A stretch of 20,554 nucleotides of DNA from Gammaproteobacteria bacterium. Its GTDB lineage: Bacteria; Pseudomonadota; Gammaproteobacteria; JAJDOJ01. The notes below the pieces were generated by a model that saw nothing but the letters and a program-made list of their open reading frames with translations, was not told the DNA's origin and searched no databases. The stretch's first letter is position 1; every line of letters starts with the position of its first letter. Location of the stretch: assembly GCA_027030565.1 (NCBI GenBank), contig JALVEU010000367.1, positions 1 through 20,554 of the forward strand, in the 5' to 3' direction. The position numbers were made by a program, and so were the translations under genes. Positions 1 to 8,166 of this stretch are shown here, one piece after another.

Positions 1-445
1 TGCCTTTGTTCGCCCCGAACAGATCCTCCTCGTCCAGCGCCTGACCCAGCTCCTGCTCCACCTGGTCCGGGTCCTCGCCGGCCTCCAGGCGGCTGACGGC
101 CTCTTCCACGGTCGGCGTCATGGGCAGTCCCGCCTCCCGGTAGAGCAGGCGCATGGCCTGCGCTGCCTGGCGGGGGTCGTCCTCGTCCAGCCCCTCCATC
201 CGTTCCTCCAGACTCGCCATGGCTCGCATGAGGCGCTGCTCGTCGACACCCGCCAACGGATCCTCCGCCTGGGCATCCTCCTCGCGCAAACCGCGGTTGA
301 TGGAGAAGGGTGACAACCTTCGTTCCAACGCTGGTCGACCACAGTCTGGATTGGGGCAGGCCGGGATCTTCTCGGTGTTCACGCGGCTGGACCAGAACTG
401 ATAAATCGTATGGCAGTCCTCGCAGTAGAACTCGTAGATCGGCAT
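1..445 (-). CDS. FmdB-family zinc-ribbon protein (C-terminus outside window)
   Basis: The frame opens with ATG at 445 and reads 148 codons to the left edge without a stop, so the end of the gene lies outside. The N-terminus is typical of the FmdB/CxxC_CxxC_SSSS family: MPIYEFYCEDC supplies the first cysteine pair (C8, C11). A second pair follows at C30 and C35, spaced by four residues instead of the usual two. After the zinc ribbon (about residues 1-50) comes a long tail rich in Glu, Asp and Gln, probably helical. FmdB proteins are small putative regulatory or metal-binding proteins of unclear biochemical role, so no function is assigned beyond zinc binding. A G-rich stretch just before the ATG may serve as ribosome binding site. 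The gene is divergent from suhB. At 148 or more residues it is longer than many family members. Confidence 0.85.
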   Translation of the reverse strand, partial: MPIYEFYCEDCHTIYQFWSSRVNTEKIPACPNPDCGRPALERRLSPFSINRGLREEDAQAEDPLAGVDEQRLMRAMASLEERMEGLDEDDPRQAAQAMRLLYREAGLPMTPTVEEAVSRLEAGEDPDQVEQELGQALDEEDLFGANKG

Positions 446-523
446 GCGAACCCCCAGTTGTCGTTCCCGTCCAGTGAAAAAACTGCAGATGCGATCAGGC
501 CTACCCACCCGGCACCCCGTCTC

Positions 524-532
524 TGCTATGCT
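524..532 (+). promoter_or_regulatory. Candidate extended -10 element for suhB
   Basis: TG-C-TATGCT (524-532) matches an extended -10 element, 33 bases before the suhB ATG. No good -35 box is visible upstream, which an extended -10 can tolerate. The same TATGCT hexamer occurs before the cyclophilin gene at 19072-19077. This is pattern recognition only. Confidence 0.35.
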
Positions 533-564
533 TCGCGGCCCGCGCCGAGGCAGCTCTGCGAGCC

Positions 565-1368
565 ATGAACCCCTACGTGAACATCGCCACCCAGGCCGCG
601 CGTGACGCCGGCCGCATCATCCTGCGCTACAGCAATCGGCTGGACGCCATCGCCGTGGAGAGCAAGGCACGCAACGACTTCGTCTCCGAGGTGGATCGCG
701 CTGCGGAACAAACCATCATCCAGCGCATCCGCCGTGCCTATCCCCGGCACGCCATTCTCGCGGAGGAGAGCGGGCACCGGGGCGGGGGTGAGTTCGAGTG
801 GATCATCGATCCCCTAGACGGTACCACCAACTACCTGCACGGCATCCCCCACTATGCGGTCTCCATCGCCCTGCGCCATCGGGGCGAACTCAAGATGGGG
901 GTGATCTACGATCCGTTCAAGGAAGAGCTGTTCTGCGCCGCGCGCGGCGAGGGGGCGACGCTCAACAACCGCAGGATCCGCGTGAGCCGGCGCCGCTCGC
1001 TGTCCGGTGCGCTGCTGGGCACCGGAATCCCCTTTCGTCCCAACCAGAACCTCGACCTGTACCTGGAGACCCTCAAGGCCCTGATTCCCGACACCGCCGG
1101 CGTCCGGCGGGCCGGATCCGCCGCCCTGGATCTGGCCTACGTGGCGGCGGGCCGCTTCGACGGATTCTGGGAATTCAAGCTGCATCCCTGGGACATGGCC
1201 GCCGGTGTGGTGTTGATCCGCGAGGCCGGGGGACTGGTGGGTGACCTCCAAGGGGGTCAGAACTTCCTGAAGACCGGTGACATCCTCGCTGCCCCGCCCA
1301 GGATCTTCCAGCAGATGGTGGGCATCCTCAAACCACTGCTCCAGCGGCCCGCGGAAGGGCCGCGGTAG
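565..1368 (+). CDS. suhB: Inositol-1-monophosphatase SuhB
   Basis: This 267-residue protein of the inositol monophosphatase family hydrolyses myo-inositol-1-phosphate in a Mg-dependent reaction. In E. coli SuhB also joins the rRNA transcription antitermination complex. The metal-binding motifs are intact: EESG at residues 67-70, DPLDGT at 82-87, and PWDMAAG at 208-214 with the last metal-binding Asp at 210, followed by an AGG motif. The length equals that of E. coli SuhB (267). The ATG at 565 starts exactly at the family's N-terminus (MNPYVNIATQAARDAGR); its ribosome binding site is weak. The gene converges on secF with 45 bases between the stops, as in Pseudomonas-type gene order. A GC-rich hairpin (1344-1363) lies in the last codons. 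Identification is secure; a role in antitermination here is inferred from the family. Confidence 0.95.
   Translation: MNPYVNIATQAARDAGRIILRYSNRLDAIAVESKARNDFVSEVDRAAEQTIIQRIRRAYPRHAILAEESGHRGGGEFEWIIDPLDGTTNYLHGIPHYAVSIALRHRGELKMGVIYDPFKEELFCAARGEGATLNNRRIRVSRRRSLSGALLGTGIPFRPNQNLDLYLETLKALIPDTAGVRRAGSAALDLAYVAAGRFDGFWEFKLHPWDMAAGVVLIREAGGLVGDLQGGQNFLKTGDILAAPPRIFQQMVGILKPLLQRPAEGPR
1344..1363 (+). other. GC hairpin at the 3' end of suhB
   Basis: A perfect 7-bp inverted repeat GCGGCCC / GGGCCGC with a 6-base loop ends three bases before the suhB stop codon. Neither strand has a T-run after it, so it is not a standard intrinsic terminator. It could stabilise the mRNA end or slow converging transcription from secF. 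Confidence 0.4.
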
Positions 1369-1413
1369 CACGCAGGCCCCTGGAGGGAAGGTTTCTCTGC
1401 TGCGCCTGACGGC

Positions 1414-2352
1414 TCAAGGCCGGCCGTCGGCCTCGGCACCTTCCTTCTTCGGGGGCAGCAAGTCCTTGCGACTGACGCCCAGCATCACGGCAGCCGTGCT
1501 CGCCACGTAGATGGAGGAGTAGGTGCCCACCACGACGCCCACGATCAGCGCCAGCGCGAAGCTGTGGATCACCTCGCCGCCAAACATGGCCAAAGCGGCG
1601 AGCACCAGCAGGGTCGTGAACGAGGTGATGATCGTCCGTGACAGAGTCTGATTGATGGAGGCATTGACGATCTCCACCGTGGTGCCTTTGCGCATCCGGC
1701 GGAAGTTCTCCCGGATGCGATCGTAGACCACGATGGTGTCGTTCAGCGAATAGCCGATGACCGCGAGCACCGCGGCGAGTACGCTCAGATCGAAGGGAAT
1801 GCGCGTGACCGAGAAGAAGCCCACGGTGATGAGCACGTCGTGCACCAGGGCGATGATCGCACCGAAGGCGAAGCGGTATTCAAAGCGCAGCGCCACGTAG
1901 ATGAGGATGCCGATCAGGGCATAGACGACGGCCAGTCCACCGTCCTCGCGCAGCTCCTCGCCCACCTGGGGACCCACGAACTCCACCCGCCGCACCTCGA
2001 TCCGATCCTCGGTGTGGCTGCGCAGCAGGCGCACCACCTCGTCACTCAGCTCCGCCGAACTACGTCCCTCTACGGGTTGCAGCTGGATGAGCACCTCGTG
2101 CACCGTGCCGAAGTGCTGCACCACGAAACGCTCGTAGCCCGCCGACTCCAAGACCTTGCGGACCTCGTCCAGGTCTGCCGGCTCGTCGTAGTGCAGCTCG
2201 ATGAGGGTGCCCCCCGTGAAATCGATGCCCAACTCCAGGCCCTGAAACGCCAGCGAGCCGATCGAGATCAGGATGAGCGTCAGCGAGAAGGCCAGGGCCA
2301 GCTTGCGCTTGCCCATGAAATCGAAGTGTGGGGATTGCCAGAACAGGCGCAT
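1414..2352 (-). CDS. secF: Protein translocase subunit SecF
   Basis: SecF (312 residues) is an inner-membrane subunit that works with SecD and YajC to support SecYEG-dependent export, using the proton gradient to pull preproteins into the periplasm. The sequence shows a first membrane segment at about residues 16-36, the conserved GIDFTGG motif at 42-48 that begins the periplasmic domain, and then a C-terminal block of five hydrophobic segments. That block carries the SecF signature GYSLNDTIVVYDRIREN. Length is normal (E. coli SecF is 323). The ATG at 2352 has a good GAGGAAG ribosome binding site, 12 bases downstream of the secD stop. It is the last gene of the queA-tgt-yajC-secD-secF operon. 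No clear intrinsic terminator is seen before the convergent suhB stop. Confidence 0.97.
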   Translation of the reverse strand: MRLFWQSPHFDFMGKRKLALAFSLTLILISIGSLAFQGLELGIDFTGGTLIELHYDEPADLDEVRKVLESAGYERFVVQHFGTVHEVLIQLQPVEGRSSAELSDEVVRLLRSHTEDRIEVRRVEFVGPQVGEELREDGGLAVVYALIGILIYVALRFEYRFAFGAIIALVHDVLITVGFFSVTRIPFDLSVLAAVLAVIGYSLNDTIVVYDRIRENFRRMRKGTTVEIVNASINQTLSRTIITSFTTLLVLAALAMFGGEVIHSFALALIVGVVVGTYSSIYVASTAAVMLGVSRKDLLPPKKEGAEADGRP

Positions 2353-2364
2353 GAGGCTTCCTCG

Positions 2365-4221
2365 TCAGATGGCCAGCCGCGGTCTGCGCTGTCGCCCGTA
2401 AATCAGGTTGATCACGGCGCGGGTGCCGACGATGGCCGTGAACATGGACGCGACGATGCCGATGGACAGGGTGACGGCAAAGCCCTTGATGGGCCCGGTC
2501 CCGAAGCCGAACAGCACCAGGGCGGCGATGAGGGTGGTGATGTTGGCGTCGGCGATGGTCGAGAACGCCTTGGCGTAGCCGGCCTGGATGGCCGCCTGCG
2601 GGGAGTTCCCGGCCCTCAGCTCCTCGCGGATGCGCTCGAAGATCAACACGTTGGCATCCACCGCCATGCCCACCGTGAGCACGATACCGGCGATGCCGGG
2701 CAGGGTCAGCGTCGCCCCGATCATGGACATGATGGCGACGATCAACAGCAGGTTGGCGAACAGGGCCAGATCGGCCACCAGCCCGAACACGCGGTAGTAC
2801 AGGGCCATGAACACCACCACCAGGAGGAATCCGATCACCACGGACCGGAAGCCCTGCTCGATGTTCTGCTGGCCCAGACTCGGGCCCACGGTGCGTTCCT
2901 CGACGATCTGCATGGGGGCGGCCAGCGCGCCGGCGCGCAGCAGCAGGGCGAGGTTGCGTGCCTCGCGGGTGGAGTCCAGCCCGGTGATCTGGAACCGCTT
3001 GCTGAGCTGCTCACGGATGCGCGCCACGTTGATGACCTCTTCCTTGCGGCGCACCTTGCGAACGGGCTTGCCGTCGACCGTCTCGGTCTCGACCTTGTCC
3101 TCGATGAACACCACGCCCATGAGCTTGCCCACGTTCTCCCCGGAGACCTTGGCCATGCGCCGTGCACCCTTGGCATCCAGGGTGATGTACACCGCCGGCG
3201 TCCCGCTCTGGCTGTCGATCCCCGAGGCGGCGTCCACGATGCGGTCGCCGGTGATGATCACTTCGCGCTTGAGCAGGATGGGATTGCCTTCGCGGTCGAA
3301 GTACAGCCGAGAACCCACCGGGACCTTGCCCGTCTCGCGGGCCAGGAACGGATCGTGCTCCTCGTCCACCAGGCGGAACTCCAGCGTCGCAGTGGCACCG
3401 AGGATCTCCTTGGCCCGGGCGGTGTCCTGGACACCGGGAAGCTGCACCACCACGCGGTTCTCGCCTTGTTGCTGGATCACCGGCTCGGCCACGCCCAGCT
3501 CGTTGACCCGTTTGCGCAGCGTGGTGAGGTTCTGGTGCAGGGCGAACTTCTTGAGCTCCCGCTCGGCCTGCTCGGTGAGCCGCGCCTTGAGCACCCAGGC
3601 CTCACCCTCCTGGACCAGGTCGAACTGGAGCTCGTCCCGATACTGGTCCTCCAGCAGCTCCAGGGCCTGCCGGGCGGTCTGCTCGTCCTTGAACTTGACG
3701 GTCACCTCGCGCTTGCCCGCGCGCACGCCCAGGTAACGGATCTTGGCGTTGCGCAGTTCGGTGCGAAACTCGCTTTCGTAGCGGTTCATGGCCTGACGCA
3801 CCGCCGTGTCCATGTCCACCTCCAGGAGGAAGTAGACCCCACCCCGCAGATCCAACCCCAGGTTCATGGGCTTGGCATTGATGGCTTGCAGCCACTGGGG
3901 TGTTGCGGGCGCCAGGTTCAGGGCCACGATGTAACCCCGCCCCAACTCGGACTTGATCAGATCGGCGGCCTTGAGCTGGTCTTCCGTGCTGGTGAGCCGG
4001 ATGAGCAGCTTTTCGGGTCCCTGTTCCACCCCCTTCACGTGCAGCCCCTTGTCCTCCAGGAGCTTGCGCAGCCGCTCGCCGAGCCCCGGTTCCAGCGTGC
4101 CGCCCTCGTGGCTGACCTGTACGGCGGGATCCTCGGGATAGAGATTCGGCGCCGCATAGAGCGCTGCCACGACGATCACCAAGAGGACGAGGAGATTCTT
4201 CCAGAGGGGGTAGCGGTTCAT
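2365..4221 (-). CDS. secD: Protein translocase subunit SecD
   Basis: SecD (618 residues; E. coli 615) is the large partner of SecF in the RND-type Sec accessory complex in the inner membrane. It has an N-terminal membrane helix at about residues 8-25 and the family motif GLDLRGG at 122-128. A large periplasmic region (P1 head and base) follows, then five hydrophobic segments near the C-terminus with the signature VDANVLIFERIREE at about 521-534. That signature contains the conserved charged residues implicated in proton use. The ATG at 4221 gives the standard start MNRYPLWKN. It sits 19 bases after the yajC stop and 12 before secF, so the three are surely cotranscribed. Nothing is missing or unusual apart from a moderately long charged insertion around KVETETVDGKPVRKVRRKE. 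Confidence 0.97.
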   Translation of the reverse strand: MNRYPLWKNLLVLLVIVVAALYAAPNLYPEDPAVQVSHEGGTLEPGLGERLRKLLEDKGLHVKGVEQGPEKLLIRLTSTEDQLKAADLIKSELGRGYIVALNLAPATPQWLQAINAKPMNLGLDLRGGVYFLLEVDMDTAVRQAMNRYESEFRTELRNAKIRYLGVRAGKREVTVKFKDEQTARQALELLEDQYRDELQFDLVQEGEAWVLKARLTEQAERELKKFALHQNLTTLRKRVNELGVAEPVIQQQGENRVVVQLPGVQDTARAKEILGATATLEFRLVDEEHDPFLARETGKVPVGSRLYFDREGNPILLKREVIITGDRIVDAASGIDSQSGTPAVYITLDAKGARRMAKVSGENVGKLMGVVFIEDKVETETVDGKPVRKVRRKEEVINVARIREQLSKRFQITGLDSTREARNLALLLRAGALAAPMQIVEERTVGPSLGQQNIEQGFRSVVIGFLLVVVFMALYYRVFGLVADLALFANLLLIVAIMSMIGATLTLPGIAGIVLTVGMAVDANVLIFERIREELRAGNSPQAAIQAGYAKAFSTIADANITTLIAALVLFGFGTGPIKGFAVTLSIGIVASMFTAIVGTRAVINLIYGRQRRPRLAI

Positions 4222-4240
4222 GGCGTGTGCGTCGTGGCGC

Positions 4241-4576
4241 TCAGACCTTGGCCTTGAGGGAACCCTTGGGCAGCACCGAGGCGATGGCCCCCTTTTGCAC
4301 TTTCACCACCACTCCGTCGGCGACCTCCACGTCCACGAAGCTCTCTCCGATCTCCCGGACCTTACCGGCCAGACCGCCGTTGGTGACCACTTCGTCGCCC
4401 TTCTTCAGGGCCTCGAGCATCTGTTTGTGCTCCTTGGCGCGCTTGGACTGGGGACGAATGATCATGAAGTACATGATCAGGAAGAACACCCCGATCATGA
4501 TGAAGAAGTCCAGTCCCGCCCCCCCTGGCGGTTGCCCGCCCGCCTGCGCGGCCGCCTCGGAAATGAAAAGACTCAT
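4241..4576 (-). CDS. yajC: Sec translocon accessory subunit YajC
   Basis: YajC (111 residues, E. coli 110) is a small inner-membrane protein that co-purifies with SecDF-SecYEG. A short Gly/Pro/Gln-rich N-terminus is followed by one membrane helix (about 22-40), the conserved IIRPQ junction, and a cytoplasmic domain with the family pattern LKKGDEVVTNGGLAGKV. The ATG at 4576 has a GGAG ribosome binding site about nine bases upstream. The gene lies 36 bases downstream of tgt and 19 upstream of secD, in the order conserved in gammaproteobacteria. Identification is secure. Confidence 0.96.
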   Translation of the reverse strand: MSLFISEAAAQAGGQPPGGAGLDFFIMIGVFFLIMYFMIIRPQSKRAKEHKQMLEALKKGDEVVTNGGLAGKVREIGESFVDVEVADGVVVKVQKGAIASVLPKGSLKAKV

Positions 4577-4612
4577 GGAACGACTCCGGAAGCCGGAAAA
4601 AATGGCGCCGTA

Positions 4613-5725
4613 TTATGCCATAGAGTCCGGACCCTCGGCCTGCAGCGCGTGGAACTCCGAGACGAAGGTCTCCAGCCGCCCCTGCTCGATGGCCGTGCGC
4701 AGCGCCCGCATCAACTCCTGGTAATAGTGGAGGTTGTGGATGGTGTTCAGCACGGCGCCCAGGATCTCCTTGCAACGGTCCAAATGGCGCAGATAGGCGC
4801 GGGTGAAGTTACGGCAGGTATAGCATCGGCACTGCGGATCCACCGGACGCAGATCGGTGGCATAACGACTGTTGCGCAAGCGTAACAGCCCTCTGCGCGT
4901 ATAGAGGAACCCCGTGCGTGCGTTACGCGTGGGAATCACGCAGTCGAACAGGTCGATGCCACGGCGTACCGCCTCGACGATGTCCGCAGGCTTACCCACG
5001 CCCATCAGATAACGCGGACGATCGGCTGGCAGGTGGGGCTCCAGGGTCTCCAGCACCGCATGGCGCTCGGAGACCGGCTCGCCCACGGAGAGCCCGCCCA
5101 CGGCATACCCGTCGAACCCGATCTGCATGAGCCCCCGCAGCGACGCCAGGCGAAGCGCCGGGTACATCCCGCCCTGCACGATCCCGAACAACGCGGCCGA
5201 ACCCTCATGGGCCCGTCTGCTGCGTTCGGCCCAGCGCAACGAGAGCTCCATGGAGGCCCGGGCCTCGGCCTCGCTGGCCGGATAGGGCGTACACTCGTCG
5301 AAGGCCATCACCACGTCCGAGCCCAAGGCGCGCTGCACCGCCATGGAACGCTCCGGATCGAGAAACACCTCGGCCCCGTCCACCGGGGAACGGAACCACA
5401 CGCCCGCTTCGGTGACGCGGCGCAGACGCGCCAGGCTCCAGACCTGAAAGCCCCCGGAGTCGGTGAGGATGGGCCCCTGCCAGGCCATGAAGGCGTGCAG
5501 CCCTCCGTGGGCCGCCACGATCTCGGGCCCTGGGCGCAGCATGAGGTGAAAGGTGTTGCCCAGAATCATCTGCGCGCCGGTCTCCCACAGCCGGTCGGGC
5601 GTCATGGCCTTCACCGTGCCCTGAGTGCCCACCGGCATGAAGGCCGGGGTCTCCACGGCACCACGGGCGAACACCAGTCGGGCGCGACGCGCCGCCCCGT
5701 CGGTCGCAAGCCGCTCAAACCGCAT
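4613..5725 (-). CDS. tgt: tRNA-guanine transglycosylase Tgt
   Basis: Tgt exchanges the wobble guanine of GUN-anticodon tRNAs (Asp, Asn, His, Tyr) for preQ1, the committing step of queuosine modification. The chosen ATG at 5725 gives 370 residues (E. coli 375) and begins MRFERLATDG. An upstream in-frame ATG at 5758 would run 44 bases into queA and is disfavoured. Visible active-site elements are DSGGFQ with the general-base Asp at about residue 89, the DECTPYP motif, and the nucleophile Asp in FDCVIPTRNARTG. The zinc site is CRCYTC followed by a distal His in NTIHNLHYY. The usual Phe after DSGGFQV is Trp here, a mild substitution. The start overlaps the queA stop by 11 bases, suggesting translational coupling. 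tRNA-His(GTG), a Tgt substrate, is encoded in this window. Confidence 0.97.
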   Translation of the reverse strand: MRFERLATDGAARRARLVFARGAVETPAFMPVGTQGTVKAMTPDRLWETGAQMILGNTFHLMLRPGPEIVAAHGGLHAFMAWQGPILTDSGGFQVWSLARLRRVTEAGVWFRSPVDGAEVFLDPERSMAVQRALGSDVVMAFDECTPYPASEAEARASMELSLRWAERSRRAHEGSAALFGIVQGGMYPALRLASLRGLMQIGFDGYAVGGLSVGEPVSERHAVLETLEPHLPADRPRYLMGVGKPADIVEAVRRGIDLFDCVIPTRNARTGFLYTRRGLLRLRNSRYATDLRPVDPQCRCYTCRNFTRAYLRHLDRCKEILGAVLNTIHNLHYYQELMRALRTAIEQGRLETFVSEFHALQAEGPDSMA

Positions 5726-6758
5726 TCCCGTCCTCCACGGTATGGATGAACATGGCATCCCCGTAGCTGTAGAACCGGTAGCCGTGTGCCACCGCGTGGC
5801 GGTAGGCGCGCATCACCGGCCCGTAACCGCCAAAGGCACAGACCAGCATGAGCAGGGTGGACTCGGGCAGGTGAAAGTTGGTGAGCAGGGCATCCACCAC
5901 GAGAAAGCGAAAGCCCGGGGTAATGAACAGACGCGTTTCGCCCGTGTAGGGCCTCAGATCGCCACCTGCCGCGGCGGTCTCCAGGGCACGCACCACCGTG
6001 GTGCCCACGGCCACGACCCGCCCCCCACGCGCCCTGCACCGCTCGATGGCCGTACAGACCTCGGAACCCACATGGAGCCACTCGGGGTGCATCCGATGTG
6101 CCTCGATGTGCTCGGCACGCACCGGTTGAAACGTCCCGGCACCCACATGCAGTGTGACGTACGCCACCTCCACGCCGCGCGCCCGGATCCTACGCAATAC
6201 ATCCCGGTCGAAGTGCAACCCCGCCGTGGGTGCCGCCACCGCGCCCGGCACCCGTGCATACACGGTCTGATACCGTTCCCGGTCTTCCGGGCTATCCGGC
6301 CTGCGCACATAGGGCGGCAGCGGCACGTGGCCCATCCGATCCAGCACCGCGGCCGCGGAACGACCGGAGGGGAAGGCGATCTCGAACAGAGTCCCCTCCC
6401 TGCCCAGCACCCTCAGTCGGCTGCCGTCCTCGAGTACCAGGGCCGTACCGGGCCTGGGCGCCCTGCTCGCGCGCACGTGGGCGAGCACACGGTCCGGTGC
6501 CAGGATCCGCTCCACCAGCAGTTCCGCGGCGCCTCCGGTCTCCTTGCGTGCATACAGGCGCGCCCGGATGACTCGGGTGTCGTTGAGCACCAGGAGGTCC
6601 CCCGGGCGCAACAACTGCGGCAGATCCCGGAAACGCCGGTCGACCACTCGGCCGGCGGGGCGCTGCAGCTCCAGCAGTCGACTCGCCCCGCGCTCGGGCA
6701 AGGGCCGCTGGGCGATGCGCTCCGGTGGGAGCTCGTAGTGGAAGTCCTGCCGTCGCAT
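5715..6758 (-). CDS. queA: S-adenosylmethionine:tRNA ribosyltransferase-isomerase QueA
   Basis: QueA transfers and isomerises the ribosyl part of S-adenosylmethionine onto preQ1-modified tRNA to form epoxyqueuosine, acting directly after Tgt. The ATG at 6758 gives the family N-terminus MRRQDFHYELPPERIAQ and 347 residues (E. coli 356). Conserved blocks seen are LVLNDTRVI, PTAGLHF, VTLHVGAGTFQPV and TNFHLPESTLLMLV. It is the first gene of the queA-tgt-yajC-secDF operon. Upstream on the minus strand there are two -10-like hexamers, TATACC (6785-6790) and TACCAT (6767-6772), but neither has a convincing -35. If the second is used, the mRNA would be nearly leaderless. The frame stays open upstream to 6908 through the tRNA-Leu gene, which is chance. 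Confidence 0.96.
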   Translation of the reverse strand: MRRQDFHYELPPERIAQRPLPERGASRLLELQRPAGRVVDRRFRDLPQLLRPGDLLVLNDTRVIRARLYARKETGGAAELLVERILAPDRVLAHVRASRAPRPGTALVLEDGSRLRVLGREGTLFEIAFPSGRSAAAVLDRMGHVPLPPYVRRPDSPEDRERYQTVYARVPGAVAAPTAGLHFDRDVLRRIRARGVEVAYVTLHVGAGTFQPVRAEHIEAHRMHPEWLHVGSEVCTAIERCRARGGRVVAVGTTVVRALETAAAGGDLRPYTGETRLFITPGFRFLVVDALLTNFHLPESTLLMLVCAFGGYGPVMRAYRHAVAHGYRFYSYGDAMFIHTVEDGNAV

Positions 6759-6813
6759 GGCGCGAGATGGTACACCGGCGGCCCGGTATACGCCCGTGGC
6801 GGATCGGCGCCGC

Positions 6814-6841
6814 TTGCAGCCCCCGGGGGATCGGCTAAACT
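6814..6841 (+). promoter_or_regulatory. Sigma70-type promoter of tRNA-Leu
   Basis: TTGCAG (6814-6819) and TAAACT (6836-6841) are separated by 16 bases. Transcription would start near 6848, about five bases before the mature 5' end of the tRNA. Spacing and position suit a stand-alone tRNA promoter. Confidence 0.6.
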
Positions 6842-6852
6842 GGATCCGGCAC

Positions 6853-6939
6853 GCCGGGGTGGCGAAACTGGTAGACGCGCCAGACTCAAAATCTGGTGGT
6901 GGCGACACCGTGCCGGTTCGAGTCCGGCCCCCGGTACCA
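6853..6939 (+). tRNA. tRNA-Leu(CAA)
   Basis: This is an 87-base class II tRNA with encoded CCA. The acceptor 5' strand is GCCGGGG (6853-6859) and the 3' strand is CCCCGGT (6929-6935), giving a G1-U72 wobble pair at the end of the stem. The D stem is GCG/CGC. The anticodon stem CCAGA/TCTGG closes a seven-base loop CTCAAAA, anticodon CAA, reading UUG. A long variable arm follows. The T stem GCCGG/CCGGC holds the loop TTCGAGT. The discriminator is A, the identity base for leucyl-tRNA synthetase. The gene is divergent from queA and converges on the TraB-family gene 21 bases downstream. Confidence 0.96.
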
Positions 6940-6945
6940 CCTCAT

Positions 6946-6974
6946 GCCTGGCGGATGGGCTCAGCCCGCCAGGC
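6946..6974. other. Hairpin between convergent tRNA-Leu and TraB-family gene
   Basis: A perfect 9-bp inverted repeat GCCTGGCGG / CCGCCAGGC with an 11-base loop begins seven bases after the tRNA CCA end. The stop codon of the TraB-family gene (6961-6963) lies inside the loop. There is no T-run on either side, so classical intrinsic termination is doubtful; a shared barrier or processing structure is possible. Confidence 0.5.
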
Positions 6975-8166
6975 GACCGAAGATGCGAAACCCCGCCACG
7001 TAGGTGCCCACCGCCGAGCCCAACGTGCTCAGCAGGAAGACCAGCAGGGTGCGGGCCACGCGGTTGTGCCGCCACCCGGACAGGCGGGTGGTGTCTTCGC
7101 GCAGGCGCCGGAAATCCTCCACCCGGGGCCTGCGCAGCCACACCTCCACCGCGGCCGTGACCATGCCTGCCCCGATGGTGGGGTTGAGAGAGGTGATCGG
7201 CGCGGCGACGAATGCAGTGACCACGGTCAGGGGATGGGCGCCGGCGACCAGGGCCCCCAGCGCCGACAGCGTGCCATTGATGAGCACCCAGTCCGAGACC
7301 ATGGCCCAGCCGATCTCCGGGCTCCGGGCCCAGCCGGCGGCGAAACCGGCCAGGATCACCGCCACCACGACCCACGGAATCCAGCGGACCCAGCGGGCCG
7401 GGGCCGGCGTCCGATCCAGCCGTCGGATCACCGCCTCGGGGTCCTCGACACCACGCCGCAGATGCTCGGCGATGCCCTTGAGATGCCCTGCCCCCACCAC
7501 CGCCAGCACCTCCGCGCCCGGGTGCTGACGCAGCACCTGCTCCAGACGTGCAGCCATGTAGAGATCACGTTCGGCGATGAGCGGCTCGTAGAGGTCGCGC
7601 GACTGATCGGCGAACTGGGCAAAGGTGGTCTCCAGGATGTCGCCCTCCTTGAGCCGCTCGATCTCCTCCTCGCTCACCTCCTCTTGCGAGACCAGGCTGG
7701 CCAGCAGGCCGGAGAGCAGAAGCAGGCGCCGCCACCAGGGGACGTTGCGATACACCCGCTTGAGGGTCACGCCCACTTCGCGATCGATGAGTTCCACAGG
7801 CAGGCCACGGGCCTCGGCCTCCTCCACGGCCAGGCGCAGCTCCTCGCCCGGACGAATGCCGAACTGGTCGGCCAGCCGCTGCTGATAGGCACCGAGCGCC
7901 AGGCTCGCGGCCACCATGGCCGCCTTGCCCTGGCGGATCACCTGGAACAGGTCCAGCTTGGCCAGCGCATCCGGATGCGTCACGGCCTGATAGCGGCTGG
8001 GGCAGAGTTCCACGGCGACCACGTCGAACCGGCCCGAGTCGATCAACCTGCGCACCTGCTCGGCACTGGCACGCGAGACATGGGCGGTGCCGACGAGCGT
8101 GACGGACCCGCTGTCGCGCTCGATCCGCGCCACGGGGCCCGCATCCGACGAGCGGTCCGGGCTCAT
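6961..8166 (-). CDS. TraB/PrgY-family membrane protein
   Basis: This 401-residue protein belongs to the TraB family (related to PrgY, the pheromone shutdown protein of enterococci, and to GumN/TIKI), a family thought to be metal-dependent hydrolases or proteases. Family motifs are GTAHVS (26-31), VELCPSR (52-58), a LIDRE block (126-130), ERDLYMA (199-205) and VVGAGHLKGI (223-232). The C-terminal third (about 260-400) contains several hydrophobic segments, so the catalytic domain is probably anchored to the inner membrane. The substrate is unknown. The ATG at 8166 overlaps the stop of the upstream pyrophosphohydrolase gene as ATGA, pointing to translational coupling. It is the last gene of the ydbH operon, ending against the convergent tRNA-Leu. 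Confidence 0.88.
   Translation of the reverse strand: MSPDRSSDAGPVARIERDSGSVTLVGTAHVSRASAEQVRRLIDSGRFDVVAVELCPSRYQAVTHPDALAKLDLFQVIRQGKAAMVAASLALGAYQQRLADQFGIRPGEELRLAVEEAEARGLPVELIDREVGVTLKRVYRNVPWWRRLLLLSGLLASLVSQEEVSEEEIERLKEGDILETTFAQFADQSRDLYEPLIAERDLYMAARLEQVLRQHPGAEVLAVVGAGHLKGIAEHLRRGVEDPEAVIRRLDRTPAPARWVRWIPWVVVAVILAGFAAGWARSPEIGWAMVSDWVLINGTLSALGALVAGAHPLTVVTAFVAAPITSLNPTIGAGMVTAAVEVWLRRPRVEDFRRLREDTTRLSGWRHNRVARTLLVFLLSTLGSAVGTYVAGFRIFGRLAG

Noticed and set aside
1840..4257. Open frame of about 800 codons on the plus strand opposite secD/secF
   Set aside because: Antisense shadow caused by high GC at third positions; His/Gln/Asp-rich composition with no domain, while secD and secF are unmistakable.
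6853..6975. tRNA-Leu 3' end as an attachment site of an integrated element
   Set aside because: No integrase or repeated tRNA 3' fragment is present; a housekeeping gene follows after 21 bases.
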